Assembly (NCBI GenBank): GCA_900539195.1 | Contig: UQBC01000039.1 | Location: 1-22,072, forward strand | Direction of reading: 5' to 3' | Origin: an uncultured Oscillospiraceae bacterium | GTDB lineage: Bacteria > Bacillota > Clostridia > Oscillospirales > Ruminococcaceae | Length of the DNA stretch: 22,072 bases | Shown: piece after piece, positions 6,144 through 12,543 of the stretch | Layout: each line of letters opens with the position of its first letter | Position numbering within the stretch: the stretch's first letter is position 1 | Notes under the pieces: generated by a model | What the model was told of the DNA's origin: nothing | The model's database searches: none | Seen by the model: the letters and a program-made list of their open reading frames with translations, nothing else | Position numbers and translations under genes: made by a program

Positions 6144-7673
6144 TTATACATCAAGTGAAGCCAGTTCGTCGAAGTTTGCCTTCATAGCGGGATACAGCTT
6201 CTTGTAAAGCGCATATACCTTTTCGTACTTGGCACTGTTTTCAGCAATAGGCTCCTGTATCTTTTCGGGCTTGATTACCGCCTTGCACGCCTCGGGAACA
6301 GAACTGTATATTCCTGCGCCTACTGCCGCAAGAAGTGCAACGCCGAGTGCGGGACCTTCCTTGTTTGCCGTAGTCTTTACGTTGCAGGCATAAAGGTCTG
6401 CGAGCATCTGCCGCCACAGCGGTGATGTTCCTCCGCCGCCGCAAGCCATCATATCATCAATGCTTATATTCATCTCACGCATAACCTCAACACAGTCACG
6501 CAGTGAATAGGAAACGCCCTCCATAACGGCTCTGAGCATATCCTTCTTCTTGTGCATTGTGGAAAGACCTACAAATGCACCTCTTACATTGGGGTCAAGG
6601 TGAGGTGTTCTCTCACCGTTGAGATAAGGCATATAGAGCAGTCTGTTTGCGCCTATCGGCACGCTGTCGGCTTCCTTATCCATAAGGTAGTACGGGTCAA
6701 CGCCCATAGAAGCGGCTGTTTCCATCTCGCTCCACGCAAAGTTATCCCTGAACCACTTGAGCGACAGACCTGCTGACTGAGTAACGCCCATAACGTGCCA
6801 GCATCCCGGCACAGCACAGCAGAATGTATGTACTCTGCCCTTGGGGTCGATAGATATATCGGAAGTATGAGCAAACACAACACCGCTTGAACCGATAGTC
6901 GTGAAAGCCTTACCGTCCTCTACTACGCCTGTTCCGACAGCGGCAGCCGCATTATCGCCTGCACCGCCGACTACGGGCGTACCCTCCTTAAGACCTGTAG
7001 CCTGCGCTACCGCCTTTGTAACGGTACCTGTTATCTCAGGGCTTTCGTAAACCTTTGCAAGAAGCGACTTGTCGATGCCGAGCTTAGTCAGCACCTCGTC
7101 AGACCAGCATCTGCCGGGAATATCAAGCAGCTGCATACCCGATGCGTCTGAAACCTCGGTAGCGAACTCGCCCGTGAGCATAAATCTTATATAGTCCTTG
7201 GGGAGAAGAATATGGCGGCACTTTTCATAATTTTCAGGCTCGTTATTCTTTACCCACATTATCTTTGCGGCTGTAAAGCCTGTTATAGCAGGGTTTGCGG
7301 TGATAGCGATAAGTCTGTCGTGACCTACCTTTTCGGTTATCTCGACAACTTCCTTGCCTGTACGCTGATCGCACCAGATAATGCTGTTTCTGATTACCTT
7401 GTTATCCTTGTCCAGCATTACAAGTCCGTGCATCTGTCCCGAAAGACCTACACCCTTTATCTCGTCTGCGGGAACTCCGCTCTTTGCAACTACGTCACGG
7501 ATACTGTTAACGCAGGCGTTCCACCAGTCCGCAGGATCCTGCTCGGCATAGCCGTTGCAGGGAGTGTAAAGAGGATAATCGTAAAGCGCCGATGCAACAG
7601 GTGTGCCGTCCTCGCTGAAAAGCACTGTTTTTGTACCGGACGTACCTATATCGACACCGAGTATGTATGCCAT
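6144..7673 (-). CDS. xylB: Xylulokinase (FGGY carbohydrate kinase)
   Basis: Phosphorylates D-xylulose to xylulose 5-phosphate with ATP, the last step of xylose entry into the pentose phosphate pathway. The 509-aa length is normal. The N-terminal phosphate-binding motif is GVDIGTSGTKT (6-16), SGQMHGLV (78-85) matches the XylB substrate loop, and GGAGDNAAAAVG carries the catalytic base at Asp240 (E. coli Asp233). LNGERTPHLDP (351-361) and CGGGGTSPLWRQML (411-424) form the C-terminal FGGY signature and ATP site. The start is set by AAGGAGAAAAGAT just upstream. It is the first gene of the leftward run and has a strong promoter at 7745-7774. No xylose isomerase or transporter is in this window. 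Confidence 0.94.
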   Translation of the reverse strand: MAYILGVDIGTSGTKTVLFSEDGTPVASALYDYPLYTPCNGYAEQDPADWWNACVNSIRDVVAKSGVPADEIKGVGLSGQMHGLVMLDKDNKVIRNSIIWCDQRTGKEVVEITEKVGHDRLIAITANPAITGFTAAKIMWVKNNEPENYEKCRHILLPKDYIRFMLTGEFATEVSDASGMQLLDIPGRCWSDEVLTKLGIDKSLLAKVYESPEITGTVTKAVAQATGLKEGTPVVGGAGDNAAAAVGTGVVEDGKAFTTIGSSGVVFAHTSDISIDPKGRVHTFCCAVPGCWHVMGVTQSAGLSLKWFRDNFAWSEMETAASMGVDPYYLMDKEADSVPIGANRLLYMPYLNGERTPHLDPNVRGAFVGLSTMHKKKDMLRAVMEGVSYSLRDCVEVMREMNISIDDMMACGGGGTSPLWRQMLADLYACNVKTTANKEGPALGVALLAAVGAGIYSSVPEACKAVIKPEKIQEPIAENSAKYEKVYALYKKLYPAMKANFDELASLDV

Positions 7674-7744
7674 ATCTTTTCTCCTTATTTTTTAAAAAAC
7701 TTCATAGAATTTTACCGTGCAAAATCTTACACGCTCCTTATATA

Positions 7745-7774
7745 ATTATAATCCATCACAACGCAGTTTGTCAA
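7745..7774 (-). promoter_or_regulatory. Sigma-A promoter of the xylB run
   Basis: Read on the minus strand, TTGACA (7774-7769) is followed after 18 bp by TATAAT (7750-7745). Both boxes are perfect; the spacer is one base over the optimum. The predicted start is near 7738, giving a leader of about 65 nt before the xylB ATG. Confidence 0.8.
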
Positions 7775-7831
7775 TAGAGAAAACCGAAATATCGTCATTA
7801 AAAACGCCACCGCCGCCCGTTGAACTCAGCG

Positions 7832-7860
7832 GTCGGCAAAAGCGGTTGCATGATGCCGAC
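7832..7860. promoter_or_regulatory. Inverted repeat between the divergent promoters
   Basis: GTCGGCA (7832-7838) and TGCCGAC (7854-7860) are exact inverted copies separated by 15 bp. The position midway between the xylB and serpin -35 boxes suggests a repressor or activator site that could influence both directions. It is not followed by a T-run on either strand, so termination is unlikely. Confidence 0.4.
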
Positions 7861-7887
7861 GAAATGGTTACAATCTTGTAACTTTTA

Positions 7888-7915
7888 TTGACTTTGAGAG
7901 AAAATATTATATAAT
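7888..7915 (+). promoter_or_regulatory. Sigma-A promoter of the serpin pair
   Basis: TTGACT (7888-7893) and TATAAT (7910-7915) are separated by 16 bp. The predicted start near 7922 gives a leader of about 90 nt before the first serpin ATG at 8014. No promoter or terminator is seen between the two serpin genes, so both should be on this transcript. Confidence 0.7.
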
Positions 7916-8013
7916 TTAATCAGAAAATACATTATTCCGTGGACAATCAGACGCTTTTAATTGTATTATATGCGAATAAAGTACACGATTTCTTACTGCG
8001 AAAGGAGGACAGT

Positions 8014-9249
8014 ATGAAAAGAAGAATTTTATCAGCAATCATCACAACCGCACTGACCTTATCGGCACTCACCCTCTCGGCTTGTCGGTCGGAAAAATCC
8101 CTCGAAACAACGGATCTTATGACAGGCATCAAAGCCGCAAGCCACGAAACCGTAAAACCCGACGATGCTTTTAAGAGCGCATACGACAATTTCTCTGTTG
8201 AACTGCTTAAGAAATGCTTTGACGGCAAATCAAACACTCTTATCTCTCCCCTGTCGGTATCATCCGCACTCACAATGACAGCAAACGGTGCAAACGGTCA
8301 GACCAAAGATGAAATGGAAAAGGTACTCGGGAGCGGAATGCCCATTGACGAACTGAACAAATATCTTTCATCATTCAGCGGCTCGCTTACATCGGGCGAG
8401 GACTTCAAGCTGAAAAACGCAAATTCGATATGGTTTATCAAAGACAACAATTTCAATGTGAACAATGAGTTTTTACAGACCAACGCCGACTTTTACCACG
8501 CCGAAATATACAAACGTGCATATAACAGCGAGATTGTGAACGATATCAACAATTGGGTCAGTGAACATACAGACGGTATGATCGACAAGCTTCTTGACAA
8601 CGGCGATGCGCTTTCAAATATTGCACTTATCAACGCAACAGCATTTGATGCCAAATGGGAAAACTACTACTATGACAACTTTGTTGAAGACGGAACGTTC
8701 ACAGACGCTAACAGCAACGAGCAGTCAGCCACGATGCTGATTTCAGAAGAAAGCGAATACATAAACGGCGATAACTGCACAGGTTTTATCAAGAAGTATA
8801 AGGGCGGTAAATACGGCTTTGCCGCAATACTACCCGACAGCAATGTTTCTATATCGGATTTTGTCGGTTCGCTCAATGGAGATAAGCTTTTCAAAATGTT
8901 GCAGAATGCCGAAAGCACTAATGTTGTCGCTAAAATGCCGAAGTTTGAGTATGAATACAGCGCCGAACTCAGTGAAGCATTGAAAGCTCTCGGTATGCCT
9001 ACAGCCTTTTCCGACAGCACTGATTTTTCGGGTATTTCGGGTGATAAACTTCTCATCAGTGATGTACTACACAAAACGAAGATATCCGTTACCGAAGAAG
9101 GTACAAGGGCTGTCGCCGCAACAGGCGTGGTTATGTCAGCCGCTCCGGACGGCGATAAGCAGGTGATCCTGAACCGCCCGTTTATGTATATGATACTCGA
9201 CAACGAAACGATGCTGACGCTGTTTGCAGGCGTGTATACAGGTATATGA
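8014..9249 (+). CDS. Serpin-family protease inhibitor, lipoprotein (copy 1)
   Basis: Surface-anchored suicide inhibitor of serine (or cysteine) proteases. The N-terminus MKRRILSAII then LTLSAC is a lipoprotein signal with lipobox LSAC and Cys24 as lipid site. The mature part of about 387 aa is a full-length serpin: the helix-B block ISPLSVSSALTMTANGANG, the hinge EEGTRAVAAT from about residue 361, and the C-terminal signature VILNRPFMYMI. By the 17-residue rule P1-P1' is Ala377-Pro378; small P4-P1 residues (Met-Ser-Ala-Ala) would suit elastase-like proteases, but Pro at P1' is unusual. The start at 8014 is fixed by AAAGGAGG; upstream in-frame codons lack one. Large parts are near-identical to the next gene. 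Serpins of this kind in E. siraeum (siropins) are reported to inhibit human neutrophil elastase and proteinase 3. Confidence 0.93.
   Translation: MKRRILSAIITTALTLSALTLSACRSEKSLETTDLMTGIKAASHETVKPDDAFKSAYDNFSVELLKKCFDGKSNTLISPLSVSSALTMTANGANGQTKDEMEKVLGSGMPIDELNKYLSSFSGSLTSGEDFKLKNANSIWFIKDNNFNVNNEFLQTNADFYHAEIYKRAYNSEIVNDINNWVSEHTDGMIDKLLDNGDALSNIALINATAFDAKWENYYYDNFVEDGTFTDANSNEQSATMLISEESEYINGDNCTGFIKKYKGGKYGFAAILPDSNVSISDFVGSLNGDKLFKMLQNAESTNVVAKMPKFEYEYSAELSEALKALGMPTAFSDSTDFSGISGDKLLISDVLHKTKISVTEEGTRAVAATGVVMSAAPDGDKQVILNRPFMYMILDNETMLTLFAGVYTGI
8069..8435 (+). repeat. Near-identical 5' block of the serpin pair, copy 1
   Basis: This 367-bp block matches 9345-9711 at all but four positions by direct reading, with no gaps (constant offset 1276). 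It runs from the end of the signal peptide to the codon for the Trp in NSIWF, where similarity stops abruptly. The 5' leader and first codons (from 7999) also match. Confidence 0.9.
9161..9245 (+). repeat. Near-identical 3' block of the serpin pair, copy 1
   Basis: About 85 bp encoding the C-terminal serpin signature and last strand match 10452-10536 with only a few differences, including silent positions. The reactive loop just upstream is clearly different between the two genes. Confidence 0.85.
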
Positions 9250-9289
9250 TAAATGACGTGGATAAACCGTCTATCGAAAGGAGGACAGT

Positions 9290-10540
9290 ATGAAAAGAAG
9301 AATTTTATCAGCAATAATCGCAGGTTCACTCATCGCGTCAACTCTCACCCTCTCGGCTTGTCAGTCGGAAAAATCCCTCGAAACAACAGATCTTATGACA
9401 GGCATCAAAGCCGCAAGCCACGAAACCGTAAAACCCGACGATGCTTTTAAGAGCGCATACGACAATTTCTCTGTTGAACTGCTTAAGAAATGCTTTGACG
9501 GCAAATCAAACACTCTTATCTCTCCCCTGTCGGTATCATCCGCACTCACAATGACAGCAAACGGTGCAAACGGTCAGACCAAAGATGAAATGGAAAAGGT
9601 ACTCGGGAGCGGAATGCCCATTGACGAACTGAACAAATATCTTTCATCGTTCAGCGGCTCGCTTACATCAGGCGAGGACTTCAAGCTGAAAAACGCAAAT
9701 TCGATATGGTTCAGAGATGAAGAAAACAGGCTTACCGTTGAAAAGGACTTTTTGCAGAAAAATGCGGATTATTTCGGTGCGGCGATATACAAGCGTGCAT
9801 TTGACAACGCAACGTGCAAAGAGATCAACAATTGGGTAAGCGACAATACCGACGGTATGATAGACAAAATACTTGACAACATCCCCGATGAAGCGATAAT
9901 GTATCTTATAAACGCCGTCAGCTTTGACGCAGAATGGGAAAATATCTACAAGGAAAATGACATTTCAGATGGAAAATTCACAAATTCCGAAGACAAGCTG
10001 ATGAATGTCACTATGATGCATTCAACCGAAAGCATTTATCTAGAAAGCGACGGCTGTAAAGGCTTTATAAAGCAGTATAAGGGCGGAAAATACAGCTTTG
10101 CGGCTTTACTTCCCGATAATGATATAGCCTCCTTCATATCCTCCTTATCCGGAGAAAAGCTCTGCAGGATATTAAGCAGTACCGAAAGCTGCGGCGTAGA
10201 AACAAAGCTCCCGAAATTCAGCTATGAATATTCAGACACACTGAACAATGCTTTGTCACAGCTTGGTATGCCGACGGCATTTGACGAAAACAATGCGGAT
10301 TTTTCGGGCATCGGCAAATCAACCGTAGGCAATATATCCATCGGCAAAGTCATTCACAAGACTAAAATTGAAGTAAACGAGAAAGGTACTAAGGCAGGTG
10401 CCGCCGCTCTTGTAGAAATGGTTGACAGTGCGTGTGCTATTAACGAAAAGAAGGTAATCCTGAACCGCCCGTTTATGTATATGATACTCGACAACGAAAC
10501 GATGCTGCCGCTGTTCGCAGGCATATATACAGGCGTATAA
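9290..10540 (+). CDS. Serpin-family protease inhibitor, lipoprotein (copy 2)
   Basis: Tandem paralogue 40 bp after copy 1, 416 aa, with the same ribosome binding site and the same lipoprotein signal pattern ending LTLSAC (Cys24). The hinge is EKGTKAGAAA from about residue 364, and the C-terminal signature VILNRPFMYMI is intact. By the 17-residue rule P1-P1' is Ser380-Ala381, and the loop (LVEMVDSACA) is unlike that of copy 1 and two residues longer. A cysteine lies at P2'. Ala at P12, P10, P9 and P8 fits an inhibitory serpin. The middle of the protein (about residues 143-390) has diverged strongly from copy 1 whereas the first third and the C-terminus are nearly the same. The pair probably offers two inhibitors with different target proteases on the same cell surface. 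Confidence 0.93.
   Translation: MKRRILSAIIAGSLIASTLTLSACQSEKSLETTDLMTGIKAASHETVKPDDAFKSAYDNFSVELLKKCFDGKSNTLISPLSVSSALTMTANGANGQTKDEMEKVLGSGMPIDELNKYLSSFSGSLTSGEDFKLKNANSIWFRDEENRLTVEKDFLQKNADYFGAAIYKRAFDNATCKEINNWVSDNTDGMIDKILDNIPDEAIMYLINAVSFDAEWENIYKENDISDGKFTNSEDKLMNVTMMHSTESIYLESDGCKGFIKQYKGGKYSFAALLPDNDIASFISSLSGEKLCRILSSTESCGVETKLPKFSYEYSDTLNNALSQLGMPTAFDENNADFSGIGKSTVGNISIGKVIHKTKIEVNEKGTKAGAAALVEMVDSACAINEKKVILNRPFMYMILDNETMLPLFAGIYTGV
9345..9711 (+). repeat. Near-identical 5' block of the serpin pair, copy 2
   Basis: Counterpart of 8069-8435 in the second serpin gene; four substitutions in 367 bp were counted by eye. The conserved block extends from the lipobox to the end of the first third of the serpin fold. 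Confidence 0.9.
10452..10537 (+). repeat. Near-identical 3' block of the serpin pair, copy 2
   Basis: Counterpart of 9161-9245, covering the C-terminal signature of the second serpin. It differs at a handful of positions, mostly near the end. Confidence 0.85.
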
Positions 10541-10586
10541 CGCACAGAAATTGTATAATCTGCATAATCCGGGCTATAATATTTTC

Positions 10587-10614
10587 TTGACTTTTGGAGT
10601 ATGTATGCTATAAT
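10587..10614 (+). promoter_or_regulatory. Sigma-A promoter of pfkA
   Basis: TTGACT (10587-10592) and a perfect TATAAT (10609-10614) are 16 bp apart, placing the transcript start near 10621, about 42 nt before the pfkA ATG. This separates pfkA from the serpin transcript, although no terminator is visible after the second serpin. Confidence 0.75.
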
Positions 10615-10662
10615 TGAAATAGCAGAAAACGACAAATCTTTCAGGAAAGGCTGGATGTACAA

Positions 10663-11748
10663 ATGGCAAAGCGCAGAATAGGTATACTGACGAGCGGAGG
10701 CGACTGCCCCGGACTTAACGCTACTATAAGAGGTGCGGCAAAAGCCTGTTACTCCATGTTCGGCGAGGACAACGTTGAGATAGTCGGCATATCCAACGGT
10801 TTCCACGGTCTGATCCATAATAACTGCCGTATAATGAAGCCGGAGGATTTTTCCGGCATACTCACCCAGGGCGGAACGATACTCGGCACAAAGCGTACAC
10901 CGTATAAGATGATGCAGGTTATCGAAGCCGACAACATAGACAAGGTCGCTGAAATGAAAGCCACCTATAAACAGCAGAAGCTCGACTGCATACTGACGCT
11001 CGGCGGCAACGGAACTCATAAGACCGCAAATCTTCTTTCCGAAGAGGGTCTGAATATAATCGGACTTCCCAAGACGATAGATAACGATATATGGGGAACA
11101 GATGTTACATTCGGCTTCCACACCGCAGTGGATATAGCGACTGAGGTCGTTGACAGAATCCACACGACTGCTACTTCCCACAGACGTATTATGGTAATTG
11201 AGATAATGGGCAACAAGGCAGGCTGGCTGACGCTTTATTCCGGTATTGCAGGCGGTGCGGATATTATTCTTATCCCAGAGATCCCTTATGATATTGATAA
11301 AGTCATCGACGCTTGCGAAAAACGTGCGCAGTCCGGAAAGACATTCTCGATAATTGCGGTCGCAGAGGGCGCAATGGATATTGCAGAAGCCGCTATGAAG
11401 AAAAAGGAACGTGCAAAAAAACGTGCAGAAGCGGGTGAAACAACAGTTACAAACCGCATAGCAAAGCAGATTGAAGCCGCAACAGGCTTTGAGTCAAGAA
11501 CAGTTGTTCCCGGTCATATATTAAGGGGCGGTTCGCCCTCCGCTTATGACAGAGTGCTTGCAACAAAGTTCGGCGCAAGAGCCGCAATGCTTATAAAGCA
11601 GGAAAAATACGGCTACACGGTCGCAAAAATCGGCAGTAAGATTTCCGAAAACAAGCTGTCCGATGTAACGATGAAGACAAAGTTCGTTTCCGAAAATGAC
11701 GAGCTTGTCATCACAGGAAAAAGCATCGGCGTATCCTTCGGCGACTAA
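10663..11748 (+). CDS. pfkA: 6-phosphofructokinase, group III (mixed ATP/PPi signature)
   Basis: Phosphorylates fructose 6-phosphate to fructose 1,6-bisphosphate in glycolysis. The 361-aa length fits the ATP/PPi group III enzymes rather than the 320-aa classical type. GILTSGGDCPGLNA (7-20) is the N-terminal phosphate loop. GGNGTHKT at 114-121 has Gly at the position equivalent to E. coli Gly104, which favours ATP. PKTIDND at 136-142 has Lys at the position equivalent to E. coli Gly124, which is typical of PPi-using and group III enzymes. The usual MGRxxG motif reads MGNKAGW (182-188), with Asn for Arg. The phosphoryl donor is therefore uncertain. A lysine/glutamate-rich helical insert is at about 246-262. 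AGGAAAGG lies about 12 nt before the ATG. The gene has its own promoter and a strong terminator, so it is monocistronic. Confidence 0.92.
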   Translation: MAKRRIGILTSGGDCPGLNATIRGAAKACYSMFGEDNVEIVGISNGFHGLIHNNCRIMKPEDFSGILTQGGTILGTKRTPYKMMQVIEADNIDKVAEMKATYKQQKLDCILTLGGNGTHKTANLLSEEGLNIIGLPKTIDNDIWGTDVTFGFHTAVDIATEVVDRIHTTATSHRRIMVIEIMGNKAGWLTLYSGIAGGADIILIPEIPYDIDKVIDACEKRAQSGKTFSIIAVAEGAMDIAEAAMKKKERAKKRAEAGETTVTNRIAKQIEAATGFESRTVVPGHILRGGSPSAYDRVLATKFGARAAMLIKQEKYGYTVAKIGSKISENKLSDVTMKTKFVSENDELVITGKSIGVSFGD

Positions 11749-11765
11749 GCGGCAATGTGCCGCTT
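11747..11765. other. Hairpin spanning the pfkA stop codon
   Basis: AAGCGGCA (11747-11754) and TGCCGCTT (11758-11765) are exact inverted copies with a 3-nt loop. The stem includes the last base pairs of the stop codon. No T-run follows, so it is more likely an mRNA 3'-end stabiliser than a terminator; the true terminator is about 80 bp further on. Confidence 0.45.
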
Positions 11766-11845
11766 CAAATTCGCCGTTCCGATGGATTAATCTAGGCTCA
11801 ACCTCCGTTACCGGCGGAATTACACAAAGCAATAAAGCAGATAAG

Positions 11846-11870
11846 CGGTCACAGCGAAATGCTGTGACCG
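11846..11870 (+). terminator. Strong intrinsic terminator of pfkA
   Basis: CGGTCACAGC (11846-11855) and GCTGTGACCG (11861-11870) form a perfect 10-bp stem with a 5-nt loop, followed directly by TTTTTT. It lies about 100 bp past the pfkA stop. Confidence 0.93.
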
Positions 11871-11907
11871 TTTTTTATATTATTATATTTTAGCTGTCAT
11901 ATCTCCG

Positions 11908-11949
11908 CACCACCCTTCCCAAAACCACACTATTCCTTCGCCCTGCACC
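11908..11949. repeat. Direct repeat copy A of the 11.9-12.5 kb cluster
   Basis: The unit reads roughly ACC(A)ACCCTTCCCAAAACC, then GCACTATCCCTCGCCC. Copy A departs from the other two at several positions. Related copies are at about 12141-12181 and 12435-12470. Confidence 0.7.
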
Positions 11950-11958
11950 ACATTCTTG

Positions 11959-11979
11959 GCTCCCTTGAGTAAAGGGAGC
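11959..11979. repeat. Hairpin GCTCCCTT/AAGGGAGC, first copy
   Basis: A perfect 8-bp inverted repeat with a 5-nt loop. The same arms recur at 12397-12417. Such pairs are typical of dispersed intergenic repeats in gut Clostridia. Confidence 0.65.
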
Positions 11980-12140
11980 TGGATTGCGACAAGGCTACTT
12001 CTATCATAAATTGTCTTGCTCTGCGATTCAAGTATATTTAATATTCTCTCAGCCTTATCTGTCGCAAGACTGAGGGATTGTTGCACCGAACCTTTCAATC
12101 CCCACAACCCTCTTAAAAGCACACCACCGCCCTCACCACG

Positions 12141-12181
12141 CACCAACCCTCCCAAAACCGCACTATCCCTTGCTTTGCACC
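12141..12181. repeat. Direct repeat copy B
   Basis: Shares AAAACCGCACTATCCCT exactly with copy C, and the preceding CACCAACCCT with minor changes. It is followed by a hairpin module (12219-12238) as copy A is followed by one at 11959-11979. Confidence 0.75.
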
Positions 12182-12218
12182 AACGCCCTTGCCTCCCTTG
12201 TCAAAGGTGAGGTGCTGT

Positions 12219-12238
12219 CGCCCGAAAGAATTCGGGCG
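12219..12238. repeat. Hairpin CGCCCGAA/TTCGGGCG
   Basis: A perfect 8-bp inverted repeat with a 4-nt loop inside the repeat cluster, flanked by CTCCCTT...AAAGGTGAGG and GGAGGGATTG motifs seen in dispersed repeats. No T-run follows. Confidence 0.65.
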
Positions 12239-12396
12239 ACTACCGGAGGGATTGCTTTCCTACCGCTCCCTTTCCGTTTCTCTGACACCTCCGTTGACAA
12301 TCCCTCAGTCACAGTGACGGAAAACACGATTCTCTGCCAACGCATCTTCAACTATTATAAAAAGCAATATTGAAAACGATGTGCTTCACTGTGCCA

Positions 12397-12417
12397 GCTC
12401 CCTTTACACAAGGGAGC
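12397..12417. repeat. Hairpin GCTCCCTT/AAGGGAGC, second copy
   Basis: Same arms as 11959-11979 with a different loop. It precedes direct-repeat copy C by about 20 bp. Confidence 0.65.
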
Positions 12418-12434
12418 TAAAGGTGATAGTGCTT

Positions 12435-12470
12435 TACCAACCCTTCCAAAACCGCACTATCCCTCGCCCG
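12435..12470. repeat. Direct repeat copy C
   Basis: Matches copy B over AAAACCGCACTATCCCT and copy A in the CCTTCC part and the trailing TCGCCC. The copies are about 230 and 295 bp apart, too irregular for a CRISPR array. Confidence 0.75.
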
Positions 12471-12494
12471 TAATAATACAGCCCGACAAAAGTC

Positions 12495-12528
12495 AAAAGC
12501 CCTCCGAGTTTTTTCTAAAAGGGCTTTT
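12495..12528 (-). terminator. Terminator of the FnIII/CapA-like operon
   Basis: On the minus strand AAAAGCCC and GGGCTTTT pair around an 18-nt loop and GACTTTTG follows. It begins 15 bp past the stop codon of the 1225-aa gene. Confidence 0.65.
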
Positions 12529-12543
12529 AAACATACAGAAAAT

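Larger units (their letters stand above)
7674..8013. other. Divergent control region between xylB and the serpin pair
   Basis: This 340-bp gap holds a minus-strand promoter for xylB, a plus-strand promoter for the serpins, and an inverted repeat between them. GGCAAAAGCGGTTGCAT near 7835-7851 loosely resembles a CcpA cre box but breaks the consensus at one or two positions. No reading frame in it is convincing; the in-frame upstream extension of the first serpin lacks a ribosome binding site. Confidence 0.6.
11749..12543. other. Non-coding repeat cluster between pfkA and the convergent operon
   Basis: About 800 bp without a supportable gene. The reading frames in it are low-complexity Pro/Ser/Arg-rich and fall on the repeats. 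It contains the pfkA terminator, three direct-repeat copies, several hairpins of the GCTCCCTT/AAGGGAGC kind, and the terminator of the leftward operon. Both flanking transcripts end here. Confidence 0.7.

Noticed and set aside
7939..8013. Longer N-terminus for the first serpin
   Set aside because: The ribosome binding site and lipoprotein signal fix the start at 8014, and the second serpin starts at the same aligned codon.
10354..11181. 275-codon minus-strand frame across the serpin-pfkA junction
   Set aside because: It spans two strongly supported genes and their promoter on the other strand.
11908..12470. Possible CRISPR array from the repeated units
   Set aside because: There are only three imperfect copies at irregular spacings of over 200 bp, and no cas genes nearby.
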